A stretch of 64,000 nucleotides of DNA, taken from positions 313,665,270-313,729,269 of the forward strand of contig CM048744.1 of NCBI GenBank assembly GCA_026315105.1. Reading direction: 5' to 3'. Origin of the DNA: Locusta migratoria. Taxonomy: Eukaryota > Arthropoda > Insecta > Orthoptera > Acrididae. Below are positions 45,245 through 56,142 of this stretch, one piece after another. The position numbers and the translations under genes are program-made. Position 1 is the first letter of the stretch. Each line of letters begins with the position of its first letter. The notes below the pieces were generated by a model. It was given only the letters and a program-made list of their open reading frames with translations, searched no databases and had not been told where the DNA came from.

Positions 45245-45660
45245 TATAGCGTATTTGAACTATATCAATCAGTTTCCATGTGAAATTCGCTGGTTTTATA
45301 TTCTGTGCCTCCTGTTGTTGCTTCTGTAGATTGACTTAATGCCAGCCCGACGAAAAATTTTGCCTACACGTTCAGTGTATGGTAATGGGACGGTGCTTTT
45401 TGCGTCTTCCTGTTCTTCCCCTACTGCTTTCATTCTTTGCGGACTTTGTTTTGTTTACCTTTCTCATCCCATAGCCATTGGCCGCATAGGTGGATCTGAG
45501 ATTTTGTTGGTCCGTCCTAAGGTGTCTGGCATCGCTGATCCTATAGGCTGTCTTGGTTATAGTCAGAAGCGCGGATTTCTTCTGCATGGGGTGGTGGTAA
45601 GGCGTGGAGGTACCTGCCTGTGCTACTGACTTTTCTGTATAGTCTGTGTCCAATTTTTAA
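45245..45660 (-). pseudogene. PLE linker fragment between RT and GIY-YIG
   Basis: Minus-strand KKSALLTITKTAYRISDARH (about 45515-45575), LRSTYAANGYG and, downstream, GKIFRRAGIKSIYRSNNRRH (about 45310-45370) match the thumb/linker region of PLEs (typically LxxRAxxICD ... NGY ... LxxxxI). Neither the RT core nor the nuclease is included. Confidence 0.55.
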
Positions 45661-45719
45661 AAAGGGAGTGGCTTTTTAAACTGTACGTGTATTCGCGTAG
45701 CTAGAAATTGAAGTCTAAT

Positions 45720-46391
45720 AATATACTAATATACTAAGTCTAATAATATACTATAAACACCGGGTTTCCTCAGTCCTATTCCATGTTATTGTGGTAAAAC
45801 TTACATCGGCCAAACGATCTGCACAGTTCAGGATCGTTTGCTTCAACCTGGAAAGTCAGCTGTTGCTGAACATTGTCTGAATGAGGGAGACAAGATGTTA
45901 CATGATGAAACTAAACTGATTGCTCCTGCTTCCCGCTACTGGGAATGTGTTCTTAAAGAATCCATGGAAATTCGTATGGCCTATAATATTATTAATTGGG
46001 ACAAGGGCTTCCCTCTAAGTAAAACTTGGAACCCGATCTTATCTGACATTAAGCAACAACGATCTTCATTTCGATCTGCTGTTTCTTTTAACTAGCCTTG
46101 TTTCGACCCATCGATTGTGTCGATTTTCTCCACCGGCGCGCTACTAGTTCTATTGCGCCTAGGTGGCTTCTACTTTGGTTTCGGGCACGCGCGGTGGGTC
46201 GTCAGCGGTGTATAAAGGGGCCGCTGTTTCTTGTTCTCCCTCAGTTTCTGCCGAGTTAATGTATTAGCGCTAACACCTGAAGATGGCAGCCAGTTGGTCC
46301 GCTGAAATATCGTATCTAGTTGACGACGGTATCCGGCTGCATACCCGAGATGAATATTATCAGTTACTACGCCGGGAAACTCTACGCAACC
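45720..46391 (+). pseudogene. 5'-truncated PLE with GIY-YIG and full 3' end
   Basis: PCYCGKTYIGQTICTVQDR (about 45781-45837) is a GIY-YIG start; then KSAVAEHCLNEGD, KLIAPASRYWECVLKESMEI RMAYN and WNPILSDIKQQR, stop near 46093. The part between QDR and LLQPGKSAVAEH is shortened. The 3' UTR includes CCTGAAGATGGCAGCC ... GCTGAAATATCG (46278-46310) and the end GCCGGGAAACTCTACGCAACC. Flanked by a 17-bp duplication AGAAAT(T/C)GAAGTCTAAT (45703-45719, 46392-46408). Its 3' terminus matches the ends of the foldback at 51802-52125. Confidence 0.75.
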
Positions 46392-46408
46392 AGAAATCGA
46401 AGTCTAAT

Positions 46409-46920
46409 TGCCAAAAGAACTTTTAGGAAGTGTAGATTCTTTCCGAAACGATTTTTTATTTTTTTATTTTTATTTTGAGCTTAATCATTTGAAAGAGGAA
46501 CTCTAAATGTGAAATTTCTTCCACCAGACATTGATCAGTAACACACAAAAAAATAACAGTAACAGCGAATGAAATAGCAACTGCTGCAACAATGCACACT
46601 GTGACTGTCTTGTTGTTTTCAAAGCCCGCACAGGACGGCAAGCTACATAAAACTCAAAGAAGATGCAGGCGGTAAGTGTTGTGGTATTGGGTAAAGGTCT
46701 GGCAACTTGGGGTGTCGGCTGCGGCTGCGACTGCAGGTACCTTGGTACTGCGGTCCGTGCTCATCGCGAGGGCTCGCCCTCTACTACTTTCGTCGCAGCT
46801 GACAGTCCTAAAATAGTTCTGAACAGACTATATGGCAACTATATCTGCATAGCAGATAGTAACTCAATTTCACGAGATCTAGTAGAAAGGCCTTGTGTCT
46901 TCTCCGAAAACTAGGAGGAG
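46409..46920. other. no gene recognised
   Basis: The 83-codon ORF at 46663 shows no recognisable domain. Confidence 0.35.
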
Positions 46921-49583
46921 CTAACAAATTACATCATCACTCCACAGAGATATCTGCAAACAGAATTGCGGCTCATATACACGCAACGTCCAGAGTCTCA
47001 AAAGACAAGAAACACACAAGAACAATACGCTAAGAACTTACAGCCCTTAAGACAAACACACCTTTGGATCAATATTCCTTCAAATTTACCACAACTGAAG
47101 TCAGAGAAGCGCTGAAGAACGTTAAGGCGGGAAAGACATCTGGGCCGGATGGAATACACCCACTGTGGGGAATATGCCAAAAATGGCAAGCAACGTTTTA
47201 TACAAATACTAACTGAACCACCGCTGCTTCGCATACGTAGGCTGTTTGGTCAGCACCATTTGTTTCTTTTTAATCCTGACGAAGGATCCATATCTTAAGT
47301 TTCGTAGTTATAGCTTGAAATTTGAGTTAGCAGCACCAAAATTGGCTTATTAGCAACTTATTTTCAAAAAAATGTTTCATCCCCTATTTCACCCCCTAAT
47401 TGGTTAATTTTCTGAAAATGCCGAAACACGTGTCTTTTTAATTCTGACCAAGAAAACATATACCAATTTTTGTGGTTGTAGCTTCAAAATTGCCTTATTA
47501 GCAAAAGATTTTTGAAAAACATCCCCTCTCCAATTTAACCCCCTTGATGGTTGAATTTCCAAAAATACCGAAACACGTATTTTTTAAATTCTAACGAACA
47601 ATACAAATACCAATTTTTGTAGCTATAGCTTCAAAATTGTCTTGACAACAATGTGTTTTCGAAAAGAATTTTTGATCCCCTCTCTTAGCCCCTTAGTTGT
47701 GGAAATACCAAAACACGTGTCTTTTTAATCTTGATCAACAGTCCATAACCTAAGTTTCGTAGTTATAGCTTGATATTTGAGTTAAGAGCAACATATTTTT
47801 GAAAATCAATTTTTTGCGTCATCTATTCTACCCCCTTATTTGTGGAATTTCAAAAAATGCCGAAACACGTGTCTTTTAATTTCGAACCCTGAATTAAAAT
47901 CCGAAAATTTGTAGTTCTAGCTTCAAAATTGCCTAAATAGCTACGTATTTAAAAAAAAAACTTTTCATCCCCTATTTCACGCCCTTACGGACGGAATATG
48001 GAAAAATCGCTTCTGAAATGACGCTAACAGAGTAAGATCAACACCTTCCACAAATTTCAAGTTTCTATCTTCAGTGGTTTGGGCTGGGCGATGATGAGTC
48101 AGTCAGTCAAGACGCTTCCTTTTATATATAGAGATTATAGCAACAGAGAAAATACCACAAAACATGAACTCAAAGATCAAAACCAGGAAACCTAGCGATC
48201 AGCCAAAGACCTATCGCTCTGATCAGTGTCATATACAAGCTACTCGAGAGAGTCCTATATAATAGAGTCCAAAAATATTGGAATCAGTTGCAGTTGGACA
48301 AGCAGGATTTCGGCCCCGTAGAAGCTGTACTGATCAAGTACTTTCATTGACAACCTATATATAGGCAGGCTATTAGAAGGAGCAAGAAACATCAGTTGCA
48401 TTCATAGACCTGAGTGCAGCCTATGACACTGTTTGGAGACAAGGGCTGCTGTAGAAATTAATTAAAATAATTCCATGCCGAAATATCATGCGACTCATCG
48501 ATAATATTCTGGCTGGAAGAGATTTTAACATAACTATTGGAGAAAGTACGAACTCCACCAAAATACTCAACAACGGGCTACCACAAGGCTCAGTCCTTTC
48601 CCTGTTGCTCTTCAATCTCTACACTTCTGACATACCAAATACACAAATCACGAAGTTAGGCTATGCAGATGACTGGGCTATAGCTGCCCAACATAGATCG
48701 TTTGAAGCTACCGAAGACATCCAATGCTTTGACTTTAAGCTACTGTGTGACTATTTTCGCAAATGGAGACTACAGCCGAACTTAACCAAGACCGAAGTGT
48801 CTTGTTTCCACCTATGCAACCACTCAACAAAAAGAGAGCTTAATATTATGTACCAAGGAAGACGTCTTCACCATAACAACTACCCTAAATATCGAGGAGC
48901 TACACTGGACAGGACGCTGTCTTACAAAGAGCATCTGACAAAGACTGCAGGTAAACTGAGAACAAGAAATAATACCATCCATAAATTGCGTGGCATACAC
49001 AATTCGCACATCAGCAGTTGGGCTAGTATACTCGGTGGCAGAATACTGCGCTCCTGTATGGATTAACAGCCCATATACAAACAAGTTTGACGTGGCGCTA
49101 AATGATACCATGCGCACTATCGGCAGCACAATTAAATCGACACCTACTATATGGCTGTCAACCCTGAGACATATTCCACCACCAGAGATACGGCGAAGAA
49201 ATGCTATTCTTCGAGAATACAATAAACTAACAAACAACCTCCAGTTCCCCATACACAACGATGTAAATGACCTGGAATGCAGAAGACTGAAATAGAGAAG
49301 ACCAGCATTACTGTCCGCTGAAGAGCTGACGAACTCCAACTGTGATGTCCACAGTCTCTGGGAATAACATTGGCAAAGACACTGCCGACCAAAATGCCAA
49401 AACTTCTTGACCACTGAGAAGCCGCCTGGCCTCAACCAAACACGCAAAGTGTGTGCAACACTGAACCGCATAGGTACTAGCCATGGAAGAAGCGCTGACG
49501 CCCTCCACAAATGGCGAAAGATGCCAACGCCAAATTGCGACTGCGGTGCTGAGAGGCAAACGATTCAGTACATAGTGGAAGAC
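46921..49583 (+). pseudogene. LINE reverse transcriptase interrupted by a tandem array
   Basis: Left piece (46921-47165) contains VREALKNVKAGKTSGPDGIHP (about 47100-47160), the RT start. After the repeat array the RT resumes: ISQRPIALISVIYKLLE-like (about 48195-48250), FIDLSAAYDTVW (about 48400-48436), LPQGSVLSLLLFNLYTSDIP (about 48578-48637) and GYADDWAIAAQHRS (about 48660-48700). The C-terminal part includes SKFDVALNDTMRTI-like sequence and a Cys motif CDCGAERQTIQYIVED (about 49537-49583). The 3' end is cut by the element at 49584. Frameshifts throughout. Confidence 0.75.
47240..48130. repeat. tandem array of about 147-bp units in a LINE
   Basis: A diverged unit recurs with CCGAAACACG at 47421, 47568, 47708 (CCAAAACACG) and 47860: spacings 147, 140 and 152. 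Each unit also has a CCCC(T/C)(A/T)TTT(C/A)ACCCCCTTA-like block and GTAGTTATAGCTTCAAAATTG. An incomplete unit precedes (about 47265) and another follows. The right edge is GATGAGTCAGTCAGTCAAG then TTTTATATATAGAGATTATA, a terminus I have seen on dispersed insect repeats. Confidence 0.8.
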
Positions 49584-50945
49584 TAGATTAGATTAGATTA
49601 GATTAATACTTGTTCCATAGATCATATATACGACATTTCGTAATGATGTCGAACGTGTCAGTTTAGTAAATGTTGTCTATACTTGACAATCAATATTTTA
49701 AGTTTTTTTTTAAGTTTTATCTAAAAATTAATCTACATTGTAGGAGTTGCCATTCATAAATTCCTTTAGTTTCTTTTTAAATGGTAGGTGGCTATCTGTC
49801 AGACTTTTGATGCTACTTGGTAAGTGACCAAAGACTTTTGTGGCAGCATAATTCACCCCTTTCTGACTCAAACTTAGATTTAACCTTGAATAGTGAATAC
49901 CATCCTTTCTCCTAGTGTTGTAGCTATGCACACTGCTATTAATTTTGAATTGGGTCGGATTGTTAATAACAAATTTCATGAGTGAATATATATATTGTGA
50001 AGCTACAGTGAGTATCTCTAGATCCCTAAATAAATGTCTGTAGGATGCTTTTGGGTAGGCTCCAGCAATTTTTCTGATTACACGCTTTTGTGCAATGAAT
50101 ACTTTTTTACTCAATGTAGAATTTCCCCAGAATATGATCCCATATGAAAGCAGTGAATGAAAATAGGCGCAGTAAGCTAATTTACTGTGATGTATATCAC
50201 AAAATTTTGCAATGACTCTGATAGCATAAGTAGCTGAACTCAGACGTTTCAGGAGCCCTTCAATATGTTTCTTCCAATTCAGTCCCTCGTCAATGCAAAC
50301 ACCTAAAAATTTTGAATATTCTACCTTAGCTTTAGATTTATGTACAAAGTCTAAATTTATTAATGGTGTCATGCCATTTACTGTATGAAACTGTATATAC
50401 TGGGTTTTATCAAAGTTTAATGAGAGTCCATTTGTAGAGAACCACTTAATAACTTTCTGGAAGATATCATTTACAATTTCATCAGTTAAATCCTGTCAGG
50501 TGTGATAGCTATACTTGTATCATCAGCAAAAAGTACTAGCTTAGGATATTCGTAAATGTAGAATGGCAAGCCATTAATATATATTAAGAACAGCAAAGGA
50601 CCCAAGACCGAACCTTGTGGGACCCCATTTTTGATAACTCCCCAGTTAGAAGAATTAATTCTTTCATCTATATAATGTAAACTGCTTATTTCAACTTTCT
50701 GCTCTCTTCCAGTTAAGTATGATTTAAACCATTTGTGCACTGTTCCACTCATACCACAATACTTAAGCTTATCTAGAAGAATCCCATGATTTACACAATC
50801 AAAAGCCTTTGAGAGATTACAAAAAATCCCAACTGGTGATGTCCGGTTATTCAAAGCATTTAATATTTCCATCAGTGAAGGTATATATAGCATTTTCAGT
50901 TGAAAAGCTTTTTTGAAAACCAAACTGACATTTTGTTAGTTTGTT
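49584..50945 (-). pseudogene. jockey-superfamily-like LINE, RT 3' half
   Basis: Minus-strand frame one (50486-50923): GIFCNLSKAFDCVNHGILLD KLKYCG, WFKSYLTGREQKVEI, NGVPQGSVLGPLLFLIYINGL and LVLFADDTSIAIT (FADD intact). Frame two (49728-50372): FLGVCIDEGLNWKKHI, KLAYCAYFHSLLSYGIIFWG, QKRVIRKIAGA and YNTRRKDGIHY. A stretch with a frameshift at 50372-50486 links them. The 3' end is (GATTA)n at 49584-49606, and it truncates the plus-strand LINE. Family member also at 15360-16930. Confidence 0.85.
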
Positions 50946-51127
50946 GCCCAGTCCGCGCCTACAAGGGCCCCTTCACTGATTTCCTAGCTGCAACAAACGA
51001 GGCAACTGATTATATTCAGTGTCTTAATGTCTTTATGTAATTACTGTATTATAAAATTGTGAGATTTAACGATGTATGCCATATGATAAATAAATAAAAT
51101 ACTGTGCATAGCAAGCGGCGCCGCTAC
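50946..51127. other. intron next to the neuroligin stalk exon
   Basis: AT-rich, no feature. Confidence 0.4.
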
Positions 51128-51355
51128 CTTGGTTGAGCAGCGAGGAGCCGGTGTCGGGAGGCGTCCTGCCTTCGACGCCCGGCGCCGCCCCCGTCGCCGT
51201 GGCGTTGGGCGGGCACTCGGTCGTGGAGGCAGGCGGGTGCGCCGTGCCGCCGCCAGGGGCGCTGGCGGCGGGCGGCGGGGGCGGCTGGGGCGGCGGCTCC
51301 GTGGGCGGCGGGGGCGGCGGCGCCGGCCTCTGCAGCGTCTGCGGCCGCACCGAGC
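51128..51355 (-). CDS. neuroligin proline-rich stalk exon
   Basis: Minus-strand exon of 228 nt between an acceptor GCGCGTGCCCGCAG and a donor CCAAG|GTAGCG; it begins and ends in phase 1. The peptide starts GSVRPQTLQRPAPP and is dominated by proline runs (PPPPPPTEPPPQPPPPP), followed by PPASTTECPPNATATG, with an N-glycosylation sequon N-A-T, and ends TGSSLLNQ. The phase-1 end joins exactly to the phase-1 start of the membrane exon at 24939, giving an extracellular juxtamembrane stalk. Very high GC content. Family fit rests on the link to the membrane exon; the alternative frames on both strands are low-complexity Gly/Ala/Arg. Confidence 0.75.
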
Positions 51356-51531
51356 CTGCGGGCACGCGCCAACAGCTAGAGTCCCGGCATCCATCCGGGA
51401 TGTGCAGTGTGCGAGCACCACGAAAAGAAGTGCAATCACTGACAAGTGAAGCGCAGCACTAACAGCGAATGCGAGAAATTACCGTCATCTGCAGGCAGTG
51501 GCACAGCCACGATTTGGTTCTGGAGGGTCAC

Positions 51532-51534
<3 letters not shown>

Positions 51535-51591
<57 letters not shown>
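51535..51591. repeat. long poly(A) tract
   Basis: About 56 uninterrupted A. It may be the tail of a plus-strand retroposon, but nothing recognisable precedes it. Confidence 0.95.
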
Positions 51592-51593
<2 letters not shown>

Positions 51594-51672
51594 CGAGTGC
51601 ATAGGTGCCCATCCCACCTGCTCCCCCTTGGCCAATGATTGCCCTCCCCTCCCCAAACTGCGACCAACCCCT

Positions 51673-51708
51673 CCTCCCACCAACACCACCACCACCACCA
51701 CCACCACC
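51673..51708. repeat. (ACC)n microsatellite
   Basis: About nine ACC/CCA units with slight interruption. Confidence 0.9.
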
Positions 51709-51801
51709 ATCACAGACAACCGAGATATTAGGTAATTGTTTCTTAGTGTATTACCCAATAAAATGGTTTTGCCATTTAATATTAAAATTAAATATTTCAT
51801 G

Positions 51802-52125
51802 CGACCACAAAGGTTTTCCCGGCATAATAACTGTTTGTAATCTTCTCGGGTTTGCAGCCGGATACTAAAGTCAACTTCACACAATATTTCAGCGGCGCAA
51901 CTGCCCGCCATCCTCAGGTGAGCTTGCTGATAGACAATCTCGCCGGGACACGCGGTATGGGCCTTCCTCGATGTATAAAGGAGCCGCCGATTGCACTGGA
52001 AACTCAGTTCCAGCGAGATTGTTATCACCAAGCTCACCTGAGGATGGGGGGCAGTTGCGCCGCTGAAATATTGTGTCAAGTTGACTTTAGTATCCGGCTG
52101 CAAACCCGAGAAGATTACAACAAGA
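51802..52125. repeat. foldback element made of PLE-type 3' ends
   Basis: Arms 51835-51953 and 52002-52120 (mirror sum 103955) are near-identical inverted copies around a 48-bp centre. The unit is flanked by the 13-bp duplication TAAATATTTCATG (51789-51801 and 52126-52138). The left end has about 33 unpaired bp (51802-51834), whose complement CAGTTATTATGCCGGGAAAA matches the 3' end of the PLE at 45720-46391, which ends CAGTTACTACGCCGGGAAA. Each arm carries CCTGAGGATGG ... GCCGCTGAAATATTG reading outward. Confidence 0.85.
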
Positions 52126-52138
52126 TAAATATTTCATG

Positions 52139-54370
52139 TTTTGTAAATTTTTTTTATAAAGCCCCTTCCTCCAGGCAGGCCAAAAGTACTCATTCACCCC
52201 CCTCCTTCTCTCCTCCTCCCCCCCCCCCCAGAAATTTAAATGACGCAGTTTTGTATAATGCGGATTTTCAATCTAAGAAGATATGAAAACCACAGCTGCG
52301 AGGTGTATTCGTAAAGGAAGTACCGTTTCGCATTCCCGCCGCTGCTGCACTGCGATCAGCGTTCCACACGTGTTTGCTAGTCGCCTTTGTTCGACTGCAC
52401 TCACCTGACGCCATTTTGGTTGCCCTGCGTTGTGTTGTGTTTTTTACAGTGCAAGCATAGAGCATAGGAGGAGGAGTGCCATCACTCCTGTTTTCGTCGT
52501 ATGACATGGCAGTGCCCCCAGACTGATGCCGCGCACTTGTATTCTATAGAGCCACACAACGGCACATTTAAATCGCGCGCGGGAAATGTAAGCTTGGGGA
52601 ACTTTATGACGTAGGGGTTTTTCCGCAGGACTGGAAAAACGGAAGCCGAGTCGCGCGGGGGAAGCGGAGAGTCGCGTGGACTCCCGAGGACGGCGGAGCG
52701 TTGTGGCTCGTCGCGGCGATTTGGTAAAAACGTGTAGTAGTTTTTGCCTTTGCAGTGGAAGGATTTTCGGTGTGTGTGGCGGAAGTGTGAAGTTGCGTGG
52801 GGGCTCCAGTCGTACAAAAAACATTTTTATAATATTAAATACGTGCAGTATTTCAATGCAGTATACAAAAAACATTTTTATAATATTAAATACGTGATGA
52901 AGACAAATTAAACTTATTTAAAACAATAGCTGTGTGGTGAACATTATTCTTTTGCAACTCGCCCTGTATGACCAAACTTTGTGTGCATAATTAGTATGTA
53001 CTTCTATTAATTGGAAACTGTATTAAGGCGCACGTAGACGGAACAGCACCAAAGCGGGAATTGTATAGTGTTATCCCCTAAACGACCACAAAACATTTTT
53101 CCACCAGAAAGAGGGAAAAGCATGTTCCGCCCCGTTGCAGTCGTATCTACTGCATTGGTAGTTATGAATTCTTCGACAGATTCCGCAGCAATCGCTAGTG
53201 GCTGGCATGGTCTATATAGGAGATGTCTGGTCACGCTACCGTGATCCTTTGCGATGGCGGCCATTGTAAGGGAAAAGTAACCTTTCTCATTAACGAAATT
53301 CTGCTCTCCCCCAATCGTTTCTGTGTAACATAAGGCTGTATGTGTTTTCTTCTGATATCCGGTATTGTGTTGATGAAGGATCAACGAAGTTTCTATCCGA
53401 GAACAGAAACTTATATGGAATATTGGCTTCCATTCGTATGAAATTTTCCTCGTGTGTGCGTTTCCAATTATTTGGCATTACGTAAATGGAAGACATTTCG
53501 AGATACTGGATCTGGATCAAACAAACGTAGGGCAGATCCAAGTGTTAAGTTGGCAAAGGTAGGAGAGATATTGGAAGAAGTCCGAGTGAGAAATTAATAA
53601 AACTGAATTTATTTATGTAAAATTAATATATTAGTTTCAGTTATATTTACTTTACTTACGATAAAGAATGTAGTTAAACCATTTCCTTTATTTGGTGAAG
53701 TGCTCATTGAAAAAGTATTTACAAAAATTCTAGCAATTATCTGCAAGTTACATTTATCTTGGGCGATCATCGTTAATAAACGTAATATTTACACTATTCA
53801 CTTGTTATGAAAGCATTTTTCGACAAGAGAATTTCAGTGCAAAGCATACTTGATTGGTCATCCAAACATGCGTAATCTTCTCATATACTGTAATCGGAAA
53901 TATTTTGTGAGAGTATTTTCTTACGGCCTACTCAGGCCAAAAATTTGAGGAATTTAAATGGTTCTTCTAGCCGGTTCTTCTCATACATCTTGAGCCAAAT
54001 CTGTGAGAATCCTCTTGTGCCTTCTCCTGGTAAGACTGAGCAACATAGGTCTTTCGAATTATCAGTATTTTATTAATAAACGTAAGAATATAAATTCTGA
54101 CTAAAACAGTATGCAAACTGATTGGAAAGTAATAATAATAATTTGCGAAAGTGACTGTTTTCTCTCCTAGCGGTACTGTGTAGCGTTGTCCGCTCTAGAA
54201 CCAAAATGGCCGCCCCGTAAGGAACATTGCTGTCCAGACCTGTCCTCTATAGACCTTAGTCGTTGGCTGCGATTTCTAACAGTGCGCCTCGTAAGATATT
54301 TAGAACTGTTGTGTGTAGCCGTGTTTCGTGATGTTAAATAATTTTCTATCAAAGAATTGCGGTGGAGTAA
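52139..54370. other. no gene recognised; possible MITE and small tandem repeat
   Basis: 52300-52450 (GAGGTGTATTCGTAAAGGAA) resembles a mariner-type end, but no partner end is seen. A 30-bp segment AAAACATTTTTATAATATTA (followed by AATACGTG) is duplicated at about 52818 and 52865. 52560-52740 is GC-rich and shares ATGACGTAGGGG with 58255. Minus-strand ORFs at 53007-53541 have no recognisable domain. Confidence 0.3.
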
Positions 54371-54470
54371 TATTTACGCCTGTGTGTAGGGTTTTTACGC
54401 ATTTACTGATAATTTGTGTAGTGTATTGAATTATTGCCATCAGAGAAAGAAAATTGTGTTAGTAAATTAT

Positions 54471-55990
54471 GCCGTTTAGTTTCTGGGTGTCGGTCTGGTT
54501 CAAATGTTCTAACGTTTGTGGTTCAATGGGACCAAACTACATTGGTCATCAGTTCCTAGCCTTACAAACTACTGAAACTAACCTAAGGATAACACACATC
54601 CATGCCCGAGAGAGGATTCGAACCCCCGACGCGGGAGGCCGCGAGATCCGTAACGTGGCGCTCCAGACCGTTCGGCTACTCCCGCGCGGCTGTAGATCTG
54701 GATACGACAGATCATCTGCATTAGATAGGCTCTTTTTTTAGACCACTAAAGAGCGCCATTGATTTTGCTAAATGGGCTAAAGTTATTCCGAGGAAGGACA
54801 ATCAATTAACAAGTAAATCATAGGTATTTGATAGATATTTCGCTGATGATTTGCTTGTTAAAACTGACTACTTTGTTATAGAAGGAAACAGGGTCGAAAT
54901 ATCGAGAACGAGATGGAAGTCTAAGCCAGGTTCAGTGCCTCATTTTTCCGAACTTGCCAATCTATTTTTCAACTCTCTTGAAACGAGGCAAATCTTCTCC
55001 AAAGAGAGTAGTGAAGGAAACAGTCCCCTCGTGTACCGAAACATCAGCGATATGTACACTAGTTGCAGTACCTAGTGCTTCCCATGCAGCAGATAGTGAC
55101 GCTGATACAAGAACAATTATCGATAATGTCAAACGGAAAGTAAAAAAAAATCTGAAAAGGATACTAGTGAGAGCAATCAGCTATTGAAAGAGGGGGAGAA
55201 AGTAATTTTGTTAGGAAAAAAAAAGTTCCTACTGAAACACAATCGAAGTCCTATGCACCTAGTGCTTCGAATGTCCTGAGTAAAATACAAAAGTTGGTCT
55301 CAGACACTATGCTTAAGAAGTGCCACACTTCTCAAAATTAAATCACTCAAGGGCTACAGGCATTGTCAAATGCACGACTTACTTCCTCTGGTTTCTAAAG
55401 ATTATTTGAGAAGCTCTGCAAATGATTTAAATGACCATATAAAGTCAAAACACATGATACAAAAGGTATTAGACGTTGTCATTTTTGATTAAGAAAAATT
55501 AAGGAAAGACTTTCGATTTAATTCCTTCTCACTTAAACTCGATGGTTTCGTCGACTTAGGGAATTTAACTCCATAGGAAAATGGCCAACCATGATTCGGT
55601 ATTCATGTTTATTCCTTTCCTTTATAGCTGGATCCGTCGGTTACCGTTCATGCGAGCACAAATGCAGCATTTGGAGATAAATGGTCTTTCTTACTTGTCT
55701 TATCCGTCTGAAAGCGTCTTCAACATTCTTTTACAGGGTGAAGAGTTTCTTGAAAATGAACTGTCTTCCGTTTCAAATCTATGAGGTGATATACTTTATG
55801 AGTGTTTGGACAACACGACGAAATTGTTTTAAGGACAGGTGATTTTGGATGTTGTGTGCAACATAAACGTGACCTTGCCGGTGAATTAATTTTCCATTTC
55901 ATGAAGTTACACGAAAGAAATCAGCAGAGAGCTCTTGTCGACTAAGACTGCGAAGTCATTACGCAAGCTTTCCAAAGTTTCAGATAGCTG
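54471..55990 (+). pseudogene. P-element-like transposase with THAP domain, decayed
   Basis: ATG at about 54470 (MPFSF); the THAP zinc-finger start is split by a SINE and resumes with GCRSGYDRSSALDRLFF. After a frameshift in a T-run: AIDFAKWAKVIPRKDNQLT (about 54760-54815), YFADDLLVKTDYFVIEGNRV EISRTRW and PGSVPHF (about 54930-54950), the C-terminal AVPSIF-like box of THAP domains. Further on, KLDGFVDLG (about 55540-55562) and SVFMFIPFLYSWI (about 55595-55635) match the P-element catalytic region. The first Cys of the THAP C2CH appears lost, and there are many stops. Inactive. Confidence 0.7.
54499..54690 (-). mobile_element. tRNA-headed SINE, third head type, inside the THAP region
   Basis: Common tail (TTCAAATGTTCTAACGTTTG) but a distinct head: on the minus strand GCCGCGCGGGAGTAGCCGAA, B box GGGTTCGAATCCTCT. 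Flanked by imperfect 11-bp repeats TGTCGGTCTGG (54488-54498) and TGTAGATCTGG (54691-54701). Confidence 0.85.
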
Positions 55991-56142
55991 ACAGCTACAA
56001 ATTAGATGGGAGTATTATCTTTTACGTCGTATGTTTTAGTCTGTATTATTAATTGATATGTCCCTTTACAGATTATTATTATTATTATTATTATTATTAA
56101 TAATATTTGCGTGTTAAGCTATAGGCCTATTTTTAGCATAGT
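55991..56142. repeat. AT-rich spacer with (ATT)n
   Basis: (ATT)n of about 9 units near 56071-56098; otherwise nothing. Confidence 0.7.

Noticed and set aside
47240..48130. CRISPR-like array
   Set aside because: Units are about 147 bp, diverged and without constant short repeats and unique spacers; the genome is eukaryotic.
51129..51462. Plus-strand Gly/Arg-rich ORFs
   Set aside because: They mirror the GC-rich neuroligin stalk exon on the minus strand; low-complexity, no domain, and without the phase-compatible splice sites of the minus strand.
54471..55075. Host THAP-domain gene
   Set aside because: Frameshifts, stops, a disrupted zinc finger and P-element catalytic matches downstream point to a dead transposon.
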